Origin: UBA3206 sp963623875
GTDB taxonomy: Bacteria; Bacillota_I; Bacilli_A; Acholeplasmatales; Anaeroplasmataceae
Assembly: GCA_963623875.1 (NCBI GenBank)
Contig: CAVFNL010000045.1
Coordinates: 1 to 64,000, forward strand
Direction: 5' to 3'
Length of the DNA stretch: 64,000 nt
The position numbers and the translations under genes were made by a program. Each line of letters begins with the position of its first letter. The stretch's first letter is position 1. The notes beneath the pieces are model-generated. The model had not been told where the DNA came from. It did not search any database and worked only from the letters and a program-made list of their open reading frames with translations. This document shows, one piece after another, positions 27,155 through 35,556 of this stretch.

Positions 27155-27703
27155 CTATTTTAAAAAATTCTCTAAAGGATAACCTTTATCAATTAACTTC
27201 AATAAGCGATCTTTACACATGTTATATTTATCAAAGATAGCCTTTTTCTCTTCAACGTTTGAATATACTTTCCAATATCCTACATAAATACACTTTTTAT
27301 TCCCCTTAAGAAATTCAATAGTATCTTCTAAATCATATCCTAGAAAAACTCCTATTTCATGAGGAAATTCTTTGCTAACATTAATTCTATTTCTTAAAGT
27401 TTCAATCATAGAATCAGTTGAATTAATATCATAATTTAATGATTTTAAAAATTCTTTATTTTTAAAATTATTAAGTGTTTTATCCATCACTTGATTTTTA
27501 TAAATCAAAACAAGAATTCTATTATCTTTATGTTGAAGAATTTTAAAACATATTTTTTTTGAATAAAGATTATTTAGTTCTTCTATTTCTTCTTCTACAT
27601 GATTCATTTCATTTGTATCAAAGCTTACAAGATTTGAAGCTTTAATTCCGCATATTGCTGGAGATGAATGCATGCAAAGCATTCGTGCTAAATTATCACT
27701 CAT
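27155..27703 (-). CDS. DUF3793 family protein
   Basis: 182 residues. The pattern MCMHSSPAICGIKASNLVSF near the start and HEIGVFLGYDLEDTIEFL...YVGYWKVY near the end are diagnostic of DUF3793. Members occur beside flavodoxin or iron-uptake genes in anaerobic Firmicutes; their biochemical role is unknown. It begins after AAGGAGG and is first in an operon with flavodoxin 19 bases downstream. Two TTAG-N6-CTAA boxes lie in its promoter region, as in front of feo, so iron-responsive control is a reasonable inference. Confidence 0.88.
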   Translation of the reverse strand: MSDNLARMLCMHSSPAICGIKASNLVSFDTNEMNHVEEEIEELNNLYSKKICFKILQHKDNRILVLIYKNQVMDKTLNNFKNKEFLKSLNYDINSTDSMIETLRNRINVSKEFPHEIGVFLGYDLEDTIEFLKGNKKCIYVGYWKVYSNVEEKKAIFDKYNMCKDRLLKLIDKGYPLENFLK

Positions 27704-27717
27704 AGAAGCCTCCTTGG

Positions 27718-27731
27718 TTAGTTTTACCTAA
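27718..27731. promoter_or_regulatory. TTAG-N6-CTAA operator copy A1 (DUF3793 operon)
   Basis: TTAGTTTTACCTAA, in the leader between the start point and the ribosome site of the DUF3793 gene. It has the same arms as three other boxes in this window. Confidence 0.65.
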
Positions 27732-27751
27732 CACGCTTATTAAATAATAAG

Positions 27752-27765
27752 TTAGTAATTACTAA
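27752..27765. promoter_or_regulatory. TTAG-N6-CTAA operator copy A2 (DUF3793 operon)
   Basis: TTAGTAATTACTAA, a perfect palindrome extending to GTTAGTAATTACTAAC. It sits at or just after the predicted transcription start, a position suited to repression. Confidence 0.72.
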
Positions 27766-27773
27766 CTAATATT

Positions 27774-27802
27774 ATAGTATATTATTTAAATCTTATTGTC
27801 AA
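27774..27802 (-). promoter_or_regulatory. Promoter of the DUF3793-flavodoxin-ABC operon
   Basis: TTGACA (27797-27802) with TACTAT (27774-27779) at 17-bp spacing. An overlapping TATAAT lies 3 bases further downstream. Confidence 0.65.
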
Positions 27803-27843
27803 CAAAATATAAGAAAATTTGATATTTGTGTTCATCTTTCTAA

Positions 27844-28140
27844 TTATATTTCAACCACTTCAACTAAAAAATTATGCTTTAAACTATTTTTATCATATGA
27901 TGTTCCAAGCAATAATACCTTGCCGCGATAATCCTCTAAAGAATTAAAATATTCTTTATTTGTTCTATCGCATCCTTTAGAATAATATGCATTAAGCATA
28001 GATAGGGCCATTGTTTTTCCGAAGCGGCGTGGACGTGTAACATATATGCATTTTCAGAATCTAAAAGTTTATTACATTTTTAATAATCACTCATTTATGA
28101 ATAAATATTTCCGATTTCATATGTTTTTTCAATTTTGAAT
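27844..28140 (-). pseudogene. Remnant of an AAA-ATPase/PD-(D/E)XK (DUF1703-type) gene
   Basis: The minus strand reads LLDSENAYM, then after a frameshift VTRPRRFGKTMALSMLNAYYS. This is the Walker A region of the TRPRRFGKT AAA-ATPase family. It passes directly into DYRGKVLLLGTSYDKNSLKH and a stop after LVEVVEI, which resembles the C-terminal end of the same family. The several hundred residues normally between them are missing, so an internal deletion plus a frameshift inactivated the gene. Between 28141 and 28305 nothing else is seen. Confidence 0.7.
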
Positions 28141-28302
28141 CATCGATATTTAAATATAATGATATTGTATCACTTACCATTATTAAGAATTTTATAACCT
28201 TAATATTTGAAATACCCCATTTGAAATCTTATAATTTTTTTAATTATTAGTTGTTATTTTACAAAGTACATAAATGTTTTTTACTTTTAAAAATGATATA
28301 TA

Positions 28303-28344
28303 AAAAGAACTTAATCGTAAGCATACACTTACAACTAAGTTCTT
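28303..28344 (-). terminator. Terminator of the feo operon
   Basis: Long hairpin with arms AAGAACTTA / TAAGTTCTT and an inner GTAAG / CTTAC pairing, followed on the minus strand by TTTTTATAT, after the Cys-rich protein gene. Confidence 0.85.
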
Positions 28345-28347
28345 ATT

Positions 28348-28572
28348 TTACTTATTATCTTTATCCTTACATGTGCATGTGTGATTTTTTGATAAATCTT
28401 TTTTTGCTTTATTTATAGCTTTTTTCATTTTATTAGCACAACCTGCACATTCACCAACAGGAATTTTATGTTTTATTTTATAAATATAAGAGCCTATAAG
28501 ATATCCAAAGAATAATATTAAAGCAATTATTACAATTAAAATAAATACTATATTTTTTACAGCAAATATCAT
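28348..28572 (-). CDS. FeoB-associated Cys-rich membrane protein
   Basis: 74 residues. One N-terminal membrane helix (about 5-30) is followed by a Lys/Cys-rich tail with ECAGCANK and CTCKDKD. Small proteins of this shape sit behind feoB in many Firmicutes and are thought to assist iron transport or interact with FeoB. It lies 18 bases after feoB and is followed by the operon terminator. Confidence 0.88.
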   Translation of the reverse strand: MIFAVKNIVFILIVIIALILFFGYLIGSYIYKIKHKIPVGECAGCANKMKKAINKAKKDLSKNHTCTCKDKDNK

Positions 28573-28590
28573 ATTAGGCCTCCTTTATAT

Positions 28591-30891
28591 TTACGCTATA
28601 TTTTGTTTTGATAAAGCCTTTTGATCTTTATATTTATTAAAGAAATAGATTCCAACTCCGCATAAAACCGCAAGAACTAATATAATAGCTATAGGCCATA
28701 CAAATTCAAGAGTTAAGTATACAACAGTTGCGCATAGATATGAGGCTATCATCCAGAATAGAATTGTTTGCCAAATCTTATTTCCAGGTAATTCTGCTTT
28801 AGCTGTAGCTACTGCAGCAAAGCATGGGATTGTTGTCATATTAAATACAATAAATGCAATTAATGCAGGCCATGTGATACCTGTAGCTTGGATCATAGCG
28901 TTAACTTCAAGAATACCATCTTCAGAAGCTTCTCCTGCTGCGATTAATTCTTCCATTAATGCAGGATCAATTGCGGCAGATACTCCAGCAGCTAGTGCAT
29001 AGAATGTTGCGATAACATTCTCTTTTGCAATAAGTCCTGTAACTGCAGCTACTGCAAATACCCATCCATTTGAATTCAATTGAGAACCAAATCCAAGTGG
29101 AGTGAAGAATGGTTGAAGTAATTGTCCTAAAGATCCTAGGATTGATTGATCAATTCCATCTTCTGCAACCATATGCCAGTTCCATCCAAATGTTTGTAGG
29201 AACCAAATAATGATTGTTGATGCTAAAATAATTGTAAATGCTTTTTTAACGAAATGTTTTAATTTATCCCAAACATGAAGTGTTAATGCTTTAAATCCTG
29301 GTGCATGATATGCAGGTAATTCCATAATAAATGGTGCTGTTTCTCCACGTAATGTTGTAAAACGCATTACAATTACACAGATAATAGCTGCACAAATACC
29401 AACTAAATACATTGCATAAGTGATTAAATCAGCATTACCAATACCAAATGACTCAACTATAGCTCCTGCACAAGCAGTAAGAATAGGAAGCTTAGCTCCA
29501 CATGAGAAGAATGGGATTACACGAATTGTAGCAATTCTTTCTCTTTCATCAGCAAGAGTACGAGTGTTAATCATAGCTGGTACTGAACATCCGAACCCCA
29601 TAATCATTGGCATGAATGCACGTCCAGTTAATCCAAAACGACGGAAGATACGGTCAAGGATGAACGCAACACGTGACATGTATCCTGAATCTTCAAGAAT
29701 TGAGAAGAATGCAAATAATAATAGAATTTGTGGAACGAATGATAATACTGAGAATACTCCGGCAACAACTCCGTCATTAATAAATCCTGCGAACCATTCA
29801 GGTGCATTCATTTTATCAATTCCAACTGAGATACCATGAGCTATCCAATCAGTAATTCCTATCATTATATTTTGAAGAATTACTCCAGGAGAGTTAATTC
29901 CATCTGTTGTCCATATACATCCTGCAAAGAAATCACTTGATGAGAATGATTCTTTACTAAATCCACCACACATCTTACCGATATAGAACAAGTCAGCTCC
30001 GAATGTTAAGTGGAATACAAAGAACATAATAACTAAGAAAATAGGAATAGCTAGCCATCTATTAGTTAAGATTTTATCAGCCTTATCTGATTTAGTTTCA
30101 ACCTTTGTTCTTTCAGGCTTTTCAACATTTGCTGAGAAATGAGCTGCGATATATTTATATCTTTCATCCGCAACTACTGCTTCTAAGTCATCTCCAAATG
30201 TTGGATTTTCATAAGTTTTCTTAAATTCATCTACAATTTTCACTAAATCCTTATGATTTGAAACTTCAATTTCATCATTTTCTACAAGTTTAACTGCGTG
30301 GAATAATGGATTTTGAACCTCAAGGCCTGTAAACGCAGTCTTAACATCACCGATTACATGTCCTAATGTTCCATTGGCAAGTACTGTAGTTCCTTTTCTT
30401 TCTTTTAATGATTCAGCATATGCAACCTTCATTAACTTATCAAGGTTTGTTTCCTTAAGTGCTGAAATCAAAACAACAGGTACTCCAATTTCTTCCTCAA
30501 GTTTTGCCACATTAACTTTTAAACCATTCTTTTCAATAACATCTGCCATATTTAATGCGATTACAACAGGCACATCAATTTCAAGAATTTGAGTTGTTAA
30601 ATATAAGTTTCTTTCAAGGTTAGTACCATCAATTATGTTTATTACACAATCTGGTTTATTATCAATTATTTCATTTCTAGATATAACTTCTTCAGGAGTA
30701 TATGGAGATAATGAATAAATTCCTGGAAGGTCTAGAATTGAAATAGGCTCTTCACCTTTCTTATAGGTTCCTTCCTTTTTATCTACTGTGACACCTGGCC
30801 AGTTACCAACGTGTGCTGTTGAACCTGTCAATGCGTTAAATAATGTGGTTTTACCACAGTTAGGATTTCCTGCTAATGCAAAACGTTTCAT
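28591..30891 (-). CDS. feoB: Ferrous iron transport protein B
   Basis: 766 residues. An N-terminal G domain has G1 GNPNCGKTTLFN (8-19), G3 DLPGIYSL, G4 NMAD and G5 SAL. It is followed by a GDI-like helical region and, from about residue 275, a multi-helix membrane domain with two Gate repeats. Conserved Cys residues occur in GFGCSVPA and FFSCGAKLP. It imports Fe2+ across the cytoplasmic membrane, driven or gated by nucleotide hydrolysis. Its ATG overlaps the feoA stop by one base (TAATG). It is regulated with two feoA genes from a TTGACA-17-TATAAT promoter flanked by two TTAG-N6-CTAA boxes. Confidence 0.97.
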   Translation of the reverse strand: MKRFALAGNPNCGKTTLFNALTGSTAHVGNWPGVTVDKKEGTYKKGEEPISILDLPGIYSLSPYTPEEVISRNEIIDNKPDCVINIIDGTNLERNLYLTTQILEIDVPVVIALNMADVIEKNGLKVNVAKLEEEIGVPVVLISALKETNLDKLMKVAYAESLKERKGTTVLANGTLGHVIGDVKTAFTGLEVQNPLFHAVKLVENDEIEVSNHKDLVKIVDEFKKTYENPTFGDDLEAVVADERYKYIAAHFSANVEKPERTKVETKSDKADKILTNRWLAIPIFLVIMFFVFHLTFGADLFYIGKMCGGFSKESFSSSDFFAGCIWTTDGINSPGVILQNIMIGITDWIAHGISVGIDKMNAPEWFAGFINDGVVAGVFSVLSFVPQILLLFAFFSILEDSGYMSRVAFILDRIFRRFGLTGRAFMPMIMGFGCSVPAMINTRTLADERERIATIRVIPFFSCGAKLPILTACAGAIVESFGIGNADLITYAMYLVGICAAIICVIVMRFTTLRGETAPFIMELPAYHAPGFKALTLHVWDKLKHFVKKAFTIILASTIIIWFLQTFGWNWHMVAEDGIDQSILGSLGQLLQPFFTPLGFGSQLNSNGWVFAVAAVTGLIAKENVIATFYALAAGVSAAIDPALMEELIAAGEASEDGILEVNAMIQATGITWPALIAFIVFNMTTIPCFAAVATAKAELPGNKIWQTILFWMIASYLCATVVYLTLEFVWPIAIILVLAVLCGVGIYFFNKYKDQKALSKQNIA

Positions 30892-31157
30892 TATTTCAAG
30901 TCCTCCTTTTTAGTTTCTTTTACTTCTACTAAAGCAGATTCATTCTTTCTAAGTGTTAATTCATAATTACGAATTGTTACTTGAATAGGATCTCCTAGTG
31001 GAGCCTTCTTTACTATTACTACTTCTGCACCTGGAGTAACACCCATATCAAAAAGTCTTCTTCTAATATGTCCCTCTCCATTCACTTTAGTAATAACGCA
31101 TGAATCACCAGGCTTTAGATCGCTAAGTAAAGTGTTAGTTTTCTTTTCTGTTTCCAT
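30891..31157 (-). CDS. feoA: FeoA domain protein (second copy, next to feoB)
   Basis: 88 residues with the SH3-like FeoA fold. LSDLKPGDSCVITKVNGEGHIRRRLFDMGVTPGAEV is the family signature, followed by APLGDPIQVTIRNYELTLRKNEA-like strands ending in a Lys/Glu tail. It is thought to bind the cytosolic part of FeoB and modulate it. It overlaps feoB by one base and lies 13 bases after the first feoA. Confidence 0.95.
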   Translation of the reverse strand: METEKKTNTLLSDLKPGDSCVITKVNGEGHIRRRLFDMGVTPGAEVVIVKKAPLGDPIQVTIRNYELTLRKNESALVEVKETKKEDLK

Positions 31158-31170
31158 GTTTTATCCTTTC

Positions 31171-31386
31171 CTAGGCAGTAACTACAATTTTAGTAGCAAG
31201 TTCACGGTCAACCGCAAGTCTTCCTTCCTTAACTTTTAATATTAAGTTTCCTCCTTGAGAAGCAATTACCATTATTTCTGAATTAATAGTTATTCCAAGA
31301 TTTGCAAGATGTTTTTTACTTCTTTCATCCGCAAGTATTTTAATAACTTTAAGCATAGTATTTAATGGCGCAATAACAAGTGGCAT
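31171..31386 (-). CDS. feoA: FeoA domain protein (first gene of the feo operon)
   Basis: 71 residues. ADERSKKHLANLGITINSEIMVIASQGGNLILKVKEGRLAVDRELA shows the FeoA pattern with the LxxLGI core. It is shorter than its neighbour and lacks the charged tail. Two FeoA proteins per feo operon are common in Firmicutes. GGAGGG precedes the ATG. It is the first gene after the iron-box promoter. Confidence 0.93.
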   Translation of the reverse strand: MPLVIAPLNTMLKVIKILADERSKKHLANLGITINSEIMVIASQGGNLILKVKEGRLAVDRELATKIVVTA

Positions 31387-31422
31387 AAGAATCCCTCCTA
31401 ACCAAAAATATTACTAAAATAA

Positions 31423-31436
31423 TTAGTCTGCTCTAA
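31423..31436. promoter_or_regulatory. TTAG-N6-CTAA operator copy B1 (feo operon)
   Basis: TTAGTCTGCTCTAA, just downstream of the predicted feo start point (about 31440). Same arms as the copies at 27718, 27752 and 31482. Confidence 0.68.
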
Positions 31437-31446
31437 CTACTACATA

Positions 31447-31475
31447 ATTATACATAACTAACCATTCAATGTCAA
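31447..31475 (-). promoter_or_regulatory. Promoter of the feo operon
   Basis: Consensus TTGACA (31470-31475), 17-bp spacer, TATAAT (31447-31452). It is bracketed by the two operator copies. Confidence 0.88.
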
Positions 31476-31481
31476 TAATTA

Positions 31482-31495
31482 TTAGCATATGCTAA
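31482..31495. promoter_or_regulatory. TTAG-N6-CTAA operator copy B2 (feo operon)
   Basis: TTAGCATATGCTAA, a perfect 14-bp palindrome ending 6 bp upstream of the feo -35 box, in the gap between the exonuclease III stop and the feo promoter. Confidence 0.72.
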
Positions 31496-31501
31496 CTGAT
31501 T

Positions 31502-32251
31502 TTATAAATTAATATCTAATAATACAGGACAATGATCTGAACCATATACATTATTCATTATTTCTACATCAACTATTTTTTCCTTAATCCTATCCGAGAT
31601 TACAAAATAGTCAATTCTCCACCCAGCATTATTTTCTCTTGCATTAAATCTATAACTCCACCATGTGTATTTTATTACATCACTATATTTATATCTAAAC
31701 GCATCAATAAAACCAGATTCTAAAAGTTTAGTAAGTTTATCTCTTTCTTCATCAGTAAAACCAGCGTTATGTCTATTTGCAGTTGGATTTTTAATATCTA
31801 TTTCTTCATGGGCTACATTTAAATCTCCGCAATAGACTATAGGTTTATTTTTATCTAATGATATCAAATATTTTTTCATATCATCTTCAAACTGCATTCT
31901 ATAGCCAAGTCTTTTAAGTCCCTCACCTGAATTTGGGACATATGCATTTATCAAATAAAAATTATCAAATTCTAGTGTAATAATTCTTCCTTCATCACTA
32001 TATTTACCATTAATTCCATATGATACATTTAAAGGTTTTAATTTAGAATAAACGCAAGTCCCACTATACCCTTTTCTTTCTGCAGATGATAAATAAGAAT
32101 CATATCCATACTTTTCAAAAGTAAATTGTGCATCTTGTAATTTTGTTTCTTGAATGCAAAAAATATCAGAATTAATATTTTTGAAATCTTCATTAAAATT
32201 CTTGTTTGAAATAGCCCTTAGACCATTTACATTAAAAGTCGTAATTTTCAT
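31502..32251 (-). CDS. xth: Exodeoxyribonuclease III (AP endonuclease)
   Basis: 249 residues from the second ATG of an ATGATG pair, with AGAGGTG upstream; the longest frame begins about 21 codons earlier without a ribosome site. Motifs are NVNGLRA at the start, QETKL (catalytic Glu), YCGDLNVAHEEID (Asp/Asn pair), and GWRIDYF and GSDHCPV (catalytic His) at the end. It repairs abasic sites and removes 3' blocks. The length is typical for ExoA/ExoIII. It is read towards feo, with no clear terminator in the 6-base gap before box B2. Confidence 0.94.
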   Translation of the reverse strand: MKITTFNVNGLRAISNKNFNEDFKNINSDIFCIQETKLQDAQFTFEKYGYDSYLSSAERKGYSGTCVYSKLKPLNVSYGINGKYSDEGRIITLEFDNFYLINAYVPNSGEGLKRLGYRMQFEDDMKKYLISLDKNKPIVYCGDLNVAHEEIDIKNPTANRHNAGFTDEERDKLTKLLESGFIDAFRYKYSDVIKYTWWSYRFNARENNAGWRIDYFVISDRIKEKIVDVEIMNNVYGSDHCPVLLDINL

Positions 32252-32307
32252 CATAACACCTCTAATATTCATTTTAATAATAAATCTTTTTTTATCAATA
32301 AATAATA

Positions 32308-32326
32308 AAGCCACAATATGTGGCTT
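32308..32326 (-). terminator. Terminator of the first MATE gene
   Basis: AAGCCACA / TGTGGCTT stem with a 3-base loop and a T-rich tail on the minus strand, right after the MATE stop. Confidence 0.75.
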
Positions 32327-32330
32327 ACAT

Positions 32331-33791
32331 TTACTTTTCTATTCCAAGCCTTTTAGGCGCATTTTTAGAATATATGTATAAATATCCTCCAGTTAATAAG
32401 AACACGCATGCGAATATCCATGCGCATGGATCAGCCATTGAAAGTGCATAAATAGATATTTTATTAGCACTAGTTGTGATAACTCCTCCATTTAAAAGTC
32501 TTGGGAATATTAGGCACACCATACTTCTTGCGCTTAATTCACCAATGCCCGCAAGGAATGGGAAGAGTGGTTTTCCAAGCCCTTGTACACTATTTCTAAA
32601 GATAAACAAAATTCCTAAAATAAAATATAATGTCATATCACAATACATATATGAATTCCCAAATTTAATAGCTTCTTCATTAATTTTATCGCTAGAATAG
32701 AATATATGAAGATAAAATCCATTTATTGTCATTAAAAGACCAATACCTGCAAATATTATGTATTCAAAGAACGCAATAACAATTGCACACTTAACACCTT
32801 TTTTAACTCTTAAAAAATTATTTGAACCTAAATTTTGACTACAATATGTTAAAAGAGCTGTTCCTAATGCATTAAAAGGGCACATTAAAAGATTGTTTAA
32901 TTTTGTTGCGGCACCAAATCCATTTTGAGCATTTGATGAAATTACAACGCCTAATTCATTAGAATCAAATTTAACAATTACACTTTGCATTACAATAAGT
33001 CCAATCGCAAGAATTGAGAATTGGAACGCAAGTGGTAATCCTAATTTTAAATGGTTTAAAGAAAACTTTAAATCAATTTTAAAATCACCAAGACTTAATC
33101 TATATTCCTTATACCTAAAATATGTATATAAAAAGCATCCTACTGCAGATACTCCTTGTGCAATTACTGTCGCAATAGCCGCTCCTGCGACTCCCATATT
33201 TAGTGGTAGTATAAACAAAATATCAAGTATTATATTTAATATTGTAGATATAAGTAAAAATATAAGTGGTGTAATAGAATCTCCTATAGAACGTAAAAAT
33301 GAACATATTAAGTTATAAAATATTTGTGTACAAATACCTAAATATATAATAAAAACATAAGTATATGCTGATTCATATATCTCATTTTGCACTGCCTCGC
33401 CAGATGCTTCAAGTCCTAATACCTTAAGCAATGGGTTTATCATTAAAACCGCAACAATTGTTAATATAACTGAAATATAAAAACCTAATCTTATTTGTGT
33501 CGCAAAACTCTTCTTAACACCATTTGTACTCTTCTGCCCAAACATATTAGATGTAATAACAGAAAATCCTGCGGTTGACCCTAGCGCAAATTGTAACACT
33601 ATAAAAACAAGATTTGCAGTATTATTAACACCTGCGACCTCATTTGCATTTAAAAATTGTCCACAAATTGCAGAATCTGCAATAGTATATACTTGTTGTA
33701 GGACATAACTTAAAAGTATAGGGAATGAAAATAACATTAATGATTTAAAAATATTACCTTTTGTTAAATTAGTTTCTTTAAAAATACTCAT
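32331..33791 (-). CDS. MATE family efflux transporter
   Basis: 486 residues from the ATG at 33791, seven bases after AGGAGG. Twelve predicted membrane helices form two MatE halves. The N-terminal half has FPILLSYVLQQVYTIADSAICGQF and the second half LKLGLPLAFQFSILAIGLIVMQ. It probably exports drugs or metabolites by Na+ or H+ antiport. The substrate cannot be read from the sequence. A different MATE gene lies immediately upstream with its own terminator, so the two are separately transcribed. Confidence 0.92.
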   Translation of the reverse strand: MSIFKETNLTKGNIFKSLMLFSFPILLSYVLQQVYTIADSAICGQFLNANEVAGVNNTANLVFIVLQFALGSTAGFSVITSNMFGQKSTNGVKKSFATQIRLGFYISVILTIVAVLMINPLLKVLGLEASGEAVQNEIYESAYTYVFIIYLGICTQIFYNLICSFLRSIGDSITPLIFLLISTILNIILDILFILPLNMGVAGAAIATVIAQGVSAVGCFLYTYFRYKEYRLSLGDFKIDLKFSLNHLKLGLPLAFQFSILAIGLIVMQSVIVKFDSNELGVVISSNAQNGFGAATKLNNLLMCPFNALGTALLTYCSQNLGSNNFLRVKKGVKCAIVIAFFEYIIFAGIGLLMTINGFYLHIFYSSDKINEEAIKFGNSYMYCDMTLYFILGILFIFRNSVQGLGKPLFPFLAGIGELSARSMVCLIFPRLLNGGVITTSANKISIYALSMADPCAWIFACVFLLTGGYLYIYSKNAPKRLGIEK

Positions 33792-33869
33792 ATTAAAGCC
33801 TCCTAAATTCACCAAAAATATTATATATTTTTAATTCTATGGGTCAATATGTTTTTTATTAAATATAAA

Positions 33870-33897
33870 AAAGTTGAAACAAATGCATTTCAACTTT
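33870..33897 (-). terminator. Terminator of the second MATE gene
   Basis: Perfect 10-bp stem AAAGTTGAAA / TTTCAACTTT with an 8-base loop, followed on the minus strand by a T-rich tail. Confidence 0.82.
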
Positions 33898-33910
33898 AAT
33901 ATATGAAATT

Positions 33911-35239
33911 TTATTCTACTTCTTTTTTCCTTTTAACAAAAACAAAGAAATATAAAACAATAGATATAGCACAAGCTATAGCCTCAGTAATAGGGAATGA
34001 CATCCACACTCCTTTAGCATCATATAGCATAGATAACGCTATAGCTGGAATAATTATAAACAAATATCTTATTAAAGAAATCACAAGTGATGGTAATCCT
34101 TTTGATAAGGCCTCAAAAACACCACTTATAATATAAGAAAAACTTGATACAATAAATCCTAAAGATATAATTCTTAATGCTGTCTCACCACGTTTTATAG
34201 TAGTGCTATTCGTAGTGAAAAGAGATATAAATTTATCAGGAATTGATAAAAATAGAAGCATACCTAAAGACATAACTATAACACTAATTATTAATGAATA
34301 TAAAACAATTTTATTTACTCTTTCATATTCATGTGCACCTTCATTATAACTTATAAGAGGTCTAATACCTTGAACAAGTCCACTTAAAATAAAATATAGG
34401 AATGTTTGTAATTTATAATAAACACCAAGTACTAGCACATATGATGAATCAAAACTTGATAGAATTGCGTTTAACGCAATGATCATAAAAGATGGTAATG
34501 CTAAATTTAGAGAAGACGAAATACCTACAGAATATAGTTTTTTAATTATTTGTTTCTCACCTTTTGCCTTAAAATTAAGTTTCAAATCAAGATTTGATTT
34601 TAAGAAAATAATTATATAAGTTAAAAGTCCTATAAAAAGCGAAATGCCTGTCGCAATAGCCGCACCACGAACTCCCATATTAAACACAAAAATAAATACC
34701 GGATCAAGTACTATATTACAAACTGCTCCTACTGCCATCGCAAGCATAGTTATCATCATTTTTCCTTGAGATTGCAATATTTTCTCTAAAGCCATCGAAA
34801 CTGTTACACAAGGCGCAAAGGAAGCTACTATATAAAAATAATCTAGTCCATCTTTTATTATATCTTCATCCGATGTAAAAAGTTTTATAAATGGTTTTGC
34901 AAAAATTATTGAAAGTATAGCAATTATAACGCCATGTATTATAGCGATTATAACCCCTTTTGTAGCACTATATTCTGCACGATCTTTATCGGATGCACCA
35001 AGATAAAATCCTGAAAGAGACGCAATCGCAACTCCAAAACCAATACCAAATGCACTAGGTAAATATTGAATTGGGTATACAAGTGAAATTGCTGTCATTG
35101 CATTTTCTGATACTTTTGCGACAAAGAAACTATCAACAATATTATAAAGTCCATTAATAACCATAGATATTATAATAGGTAATGACATTTTGCATATTAA
35201 ACTTAAAATATTTTGTTCTTTCATATATGTTTTTTCCAT
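33911..35239 (-). CDS. MATE family efflux transporter
   Basis: 442 residues with about twelve helices. MSLPIIISMVINGLYNIVDSFFVAKVSENAMTAISL is the typical MatE entry. It is of the shorter, multidrug-type branch and not closely similar to its neighbour, so this is not a recent tandem duplication. It ends in a basic KRKKEVE tail. AAGGAGAATT precedes the start. No regulator gene adjoins. The upstream gap to the IS (35240-35362) holds only its AT-rich promoter region. Confidence 0.92.
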   Translation of the reverse strand: MEKTYMKEQNILSLICKMSLPIIISMVINGLYNIVDSFFVAKVSENAMTAISLVYPIQYLPSAFGIGFGVAIASLSGFYLGASDKDRAEYSATKGVIIAIIHGVIIAILSIIFAKPFIKLFTSDEDIIKDGLDYFYIVASFAPCVTVSMALEKILQSQGKMMITMLAMAVGAVCNIVLDPVFIFVFNMGVRGAAIATGISLFIGLLTYIIIFLKSNLDLKLNFKAKGEKQIIKKLYSVGISSSLNLALPSFMIIALNAILSSFDSSYVLVLGVYYKLQTFLYFILSGLVQGIRPLISYNEGAHEYERVNKIVLYSLIISVIVMSLGMLLFLSIPDKFISLFTTNSTTIKRGETALRIISLGFIVSSFSYIISGVFEALSKGLPSLVISLIRYLFIIIPAIALSMLYDAKGVWMSFPITEAIACAISIVLYFFVFVKRKKEVE

Positions 35240-35431
35240 AATAATTCTCCTTAAACGTTTTTTTAGCGTTGTGGCGAAAAGTTTATTAATGAAAAATCCA
35301 CATCAAATTTTCTAAAAACATTTTAACATAACACAAATAAAATATCAATTGATATTATAATAAAAAGACTTTAGCCTTCTACACTATAGAAAATGCCGGT
35401 TTTAAACAAAAAAATTAATAATTTTGACACA

Positions 35432-35480
35432 GATACTATTTAAAACAAATAATATTGTTGAAATAGTATCTTTTTTCTTT
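35432..35480 (+). terminator. Terminator-like hairpin near the left end of the IS
   Basis: GATACTATTT (35432-35441) pairs with AAATAGTATC (35461-35470), followed by TTTTTTCTTT on the plus strand. Placed between the left end and the transposase promoter, it would block transcription entering from outside, a common IS safeguard. Confidence 0.65.
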
Positions 35481-35517
35481 ATATTTTCTTGAAAAATACA
35501 TTATTATTATACAATAT

Positions 35518-35537
35518 ATAGTGTAGTAATACACTAT
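35518..35537. promoter_or_regulatory. Inverted repeat echoing the IS ends, before the transposase
   Basis: ATAGTGTA / TACACTAT with a 4-base centre, just after a possible -10 region and about 20 bases before the transposase ATG. ACACTAT also forms the heart of the terminal repeats, so transposase may bind here and repress itself. Confidence 0.5.
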
Positions 35538-35556
35538 CATAAGAGGCGAAAAATAT

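Noticed and set aside
32331..35239. The two neighbouring MATE genes as a recent tandem duplication
   Set aside because: Their N-terminal signatures and lengths differ clearly and each has its own terminator; they look like separate subfamilies.
35240..35362. A riboswitch before the MATE gene
   Set aside because: The stretch is AT-rich with only short imperfect repeats, and no known aptamer core or terminator/antiterminator pair is visible.
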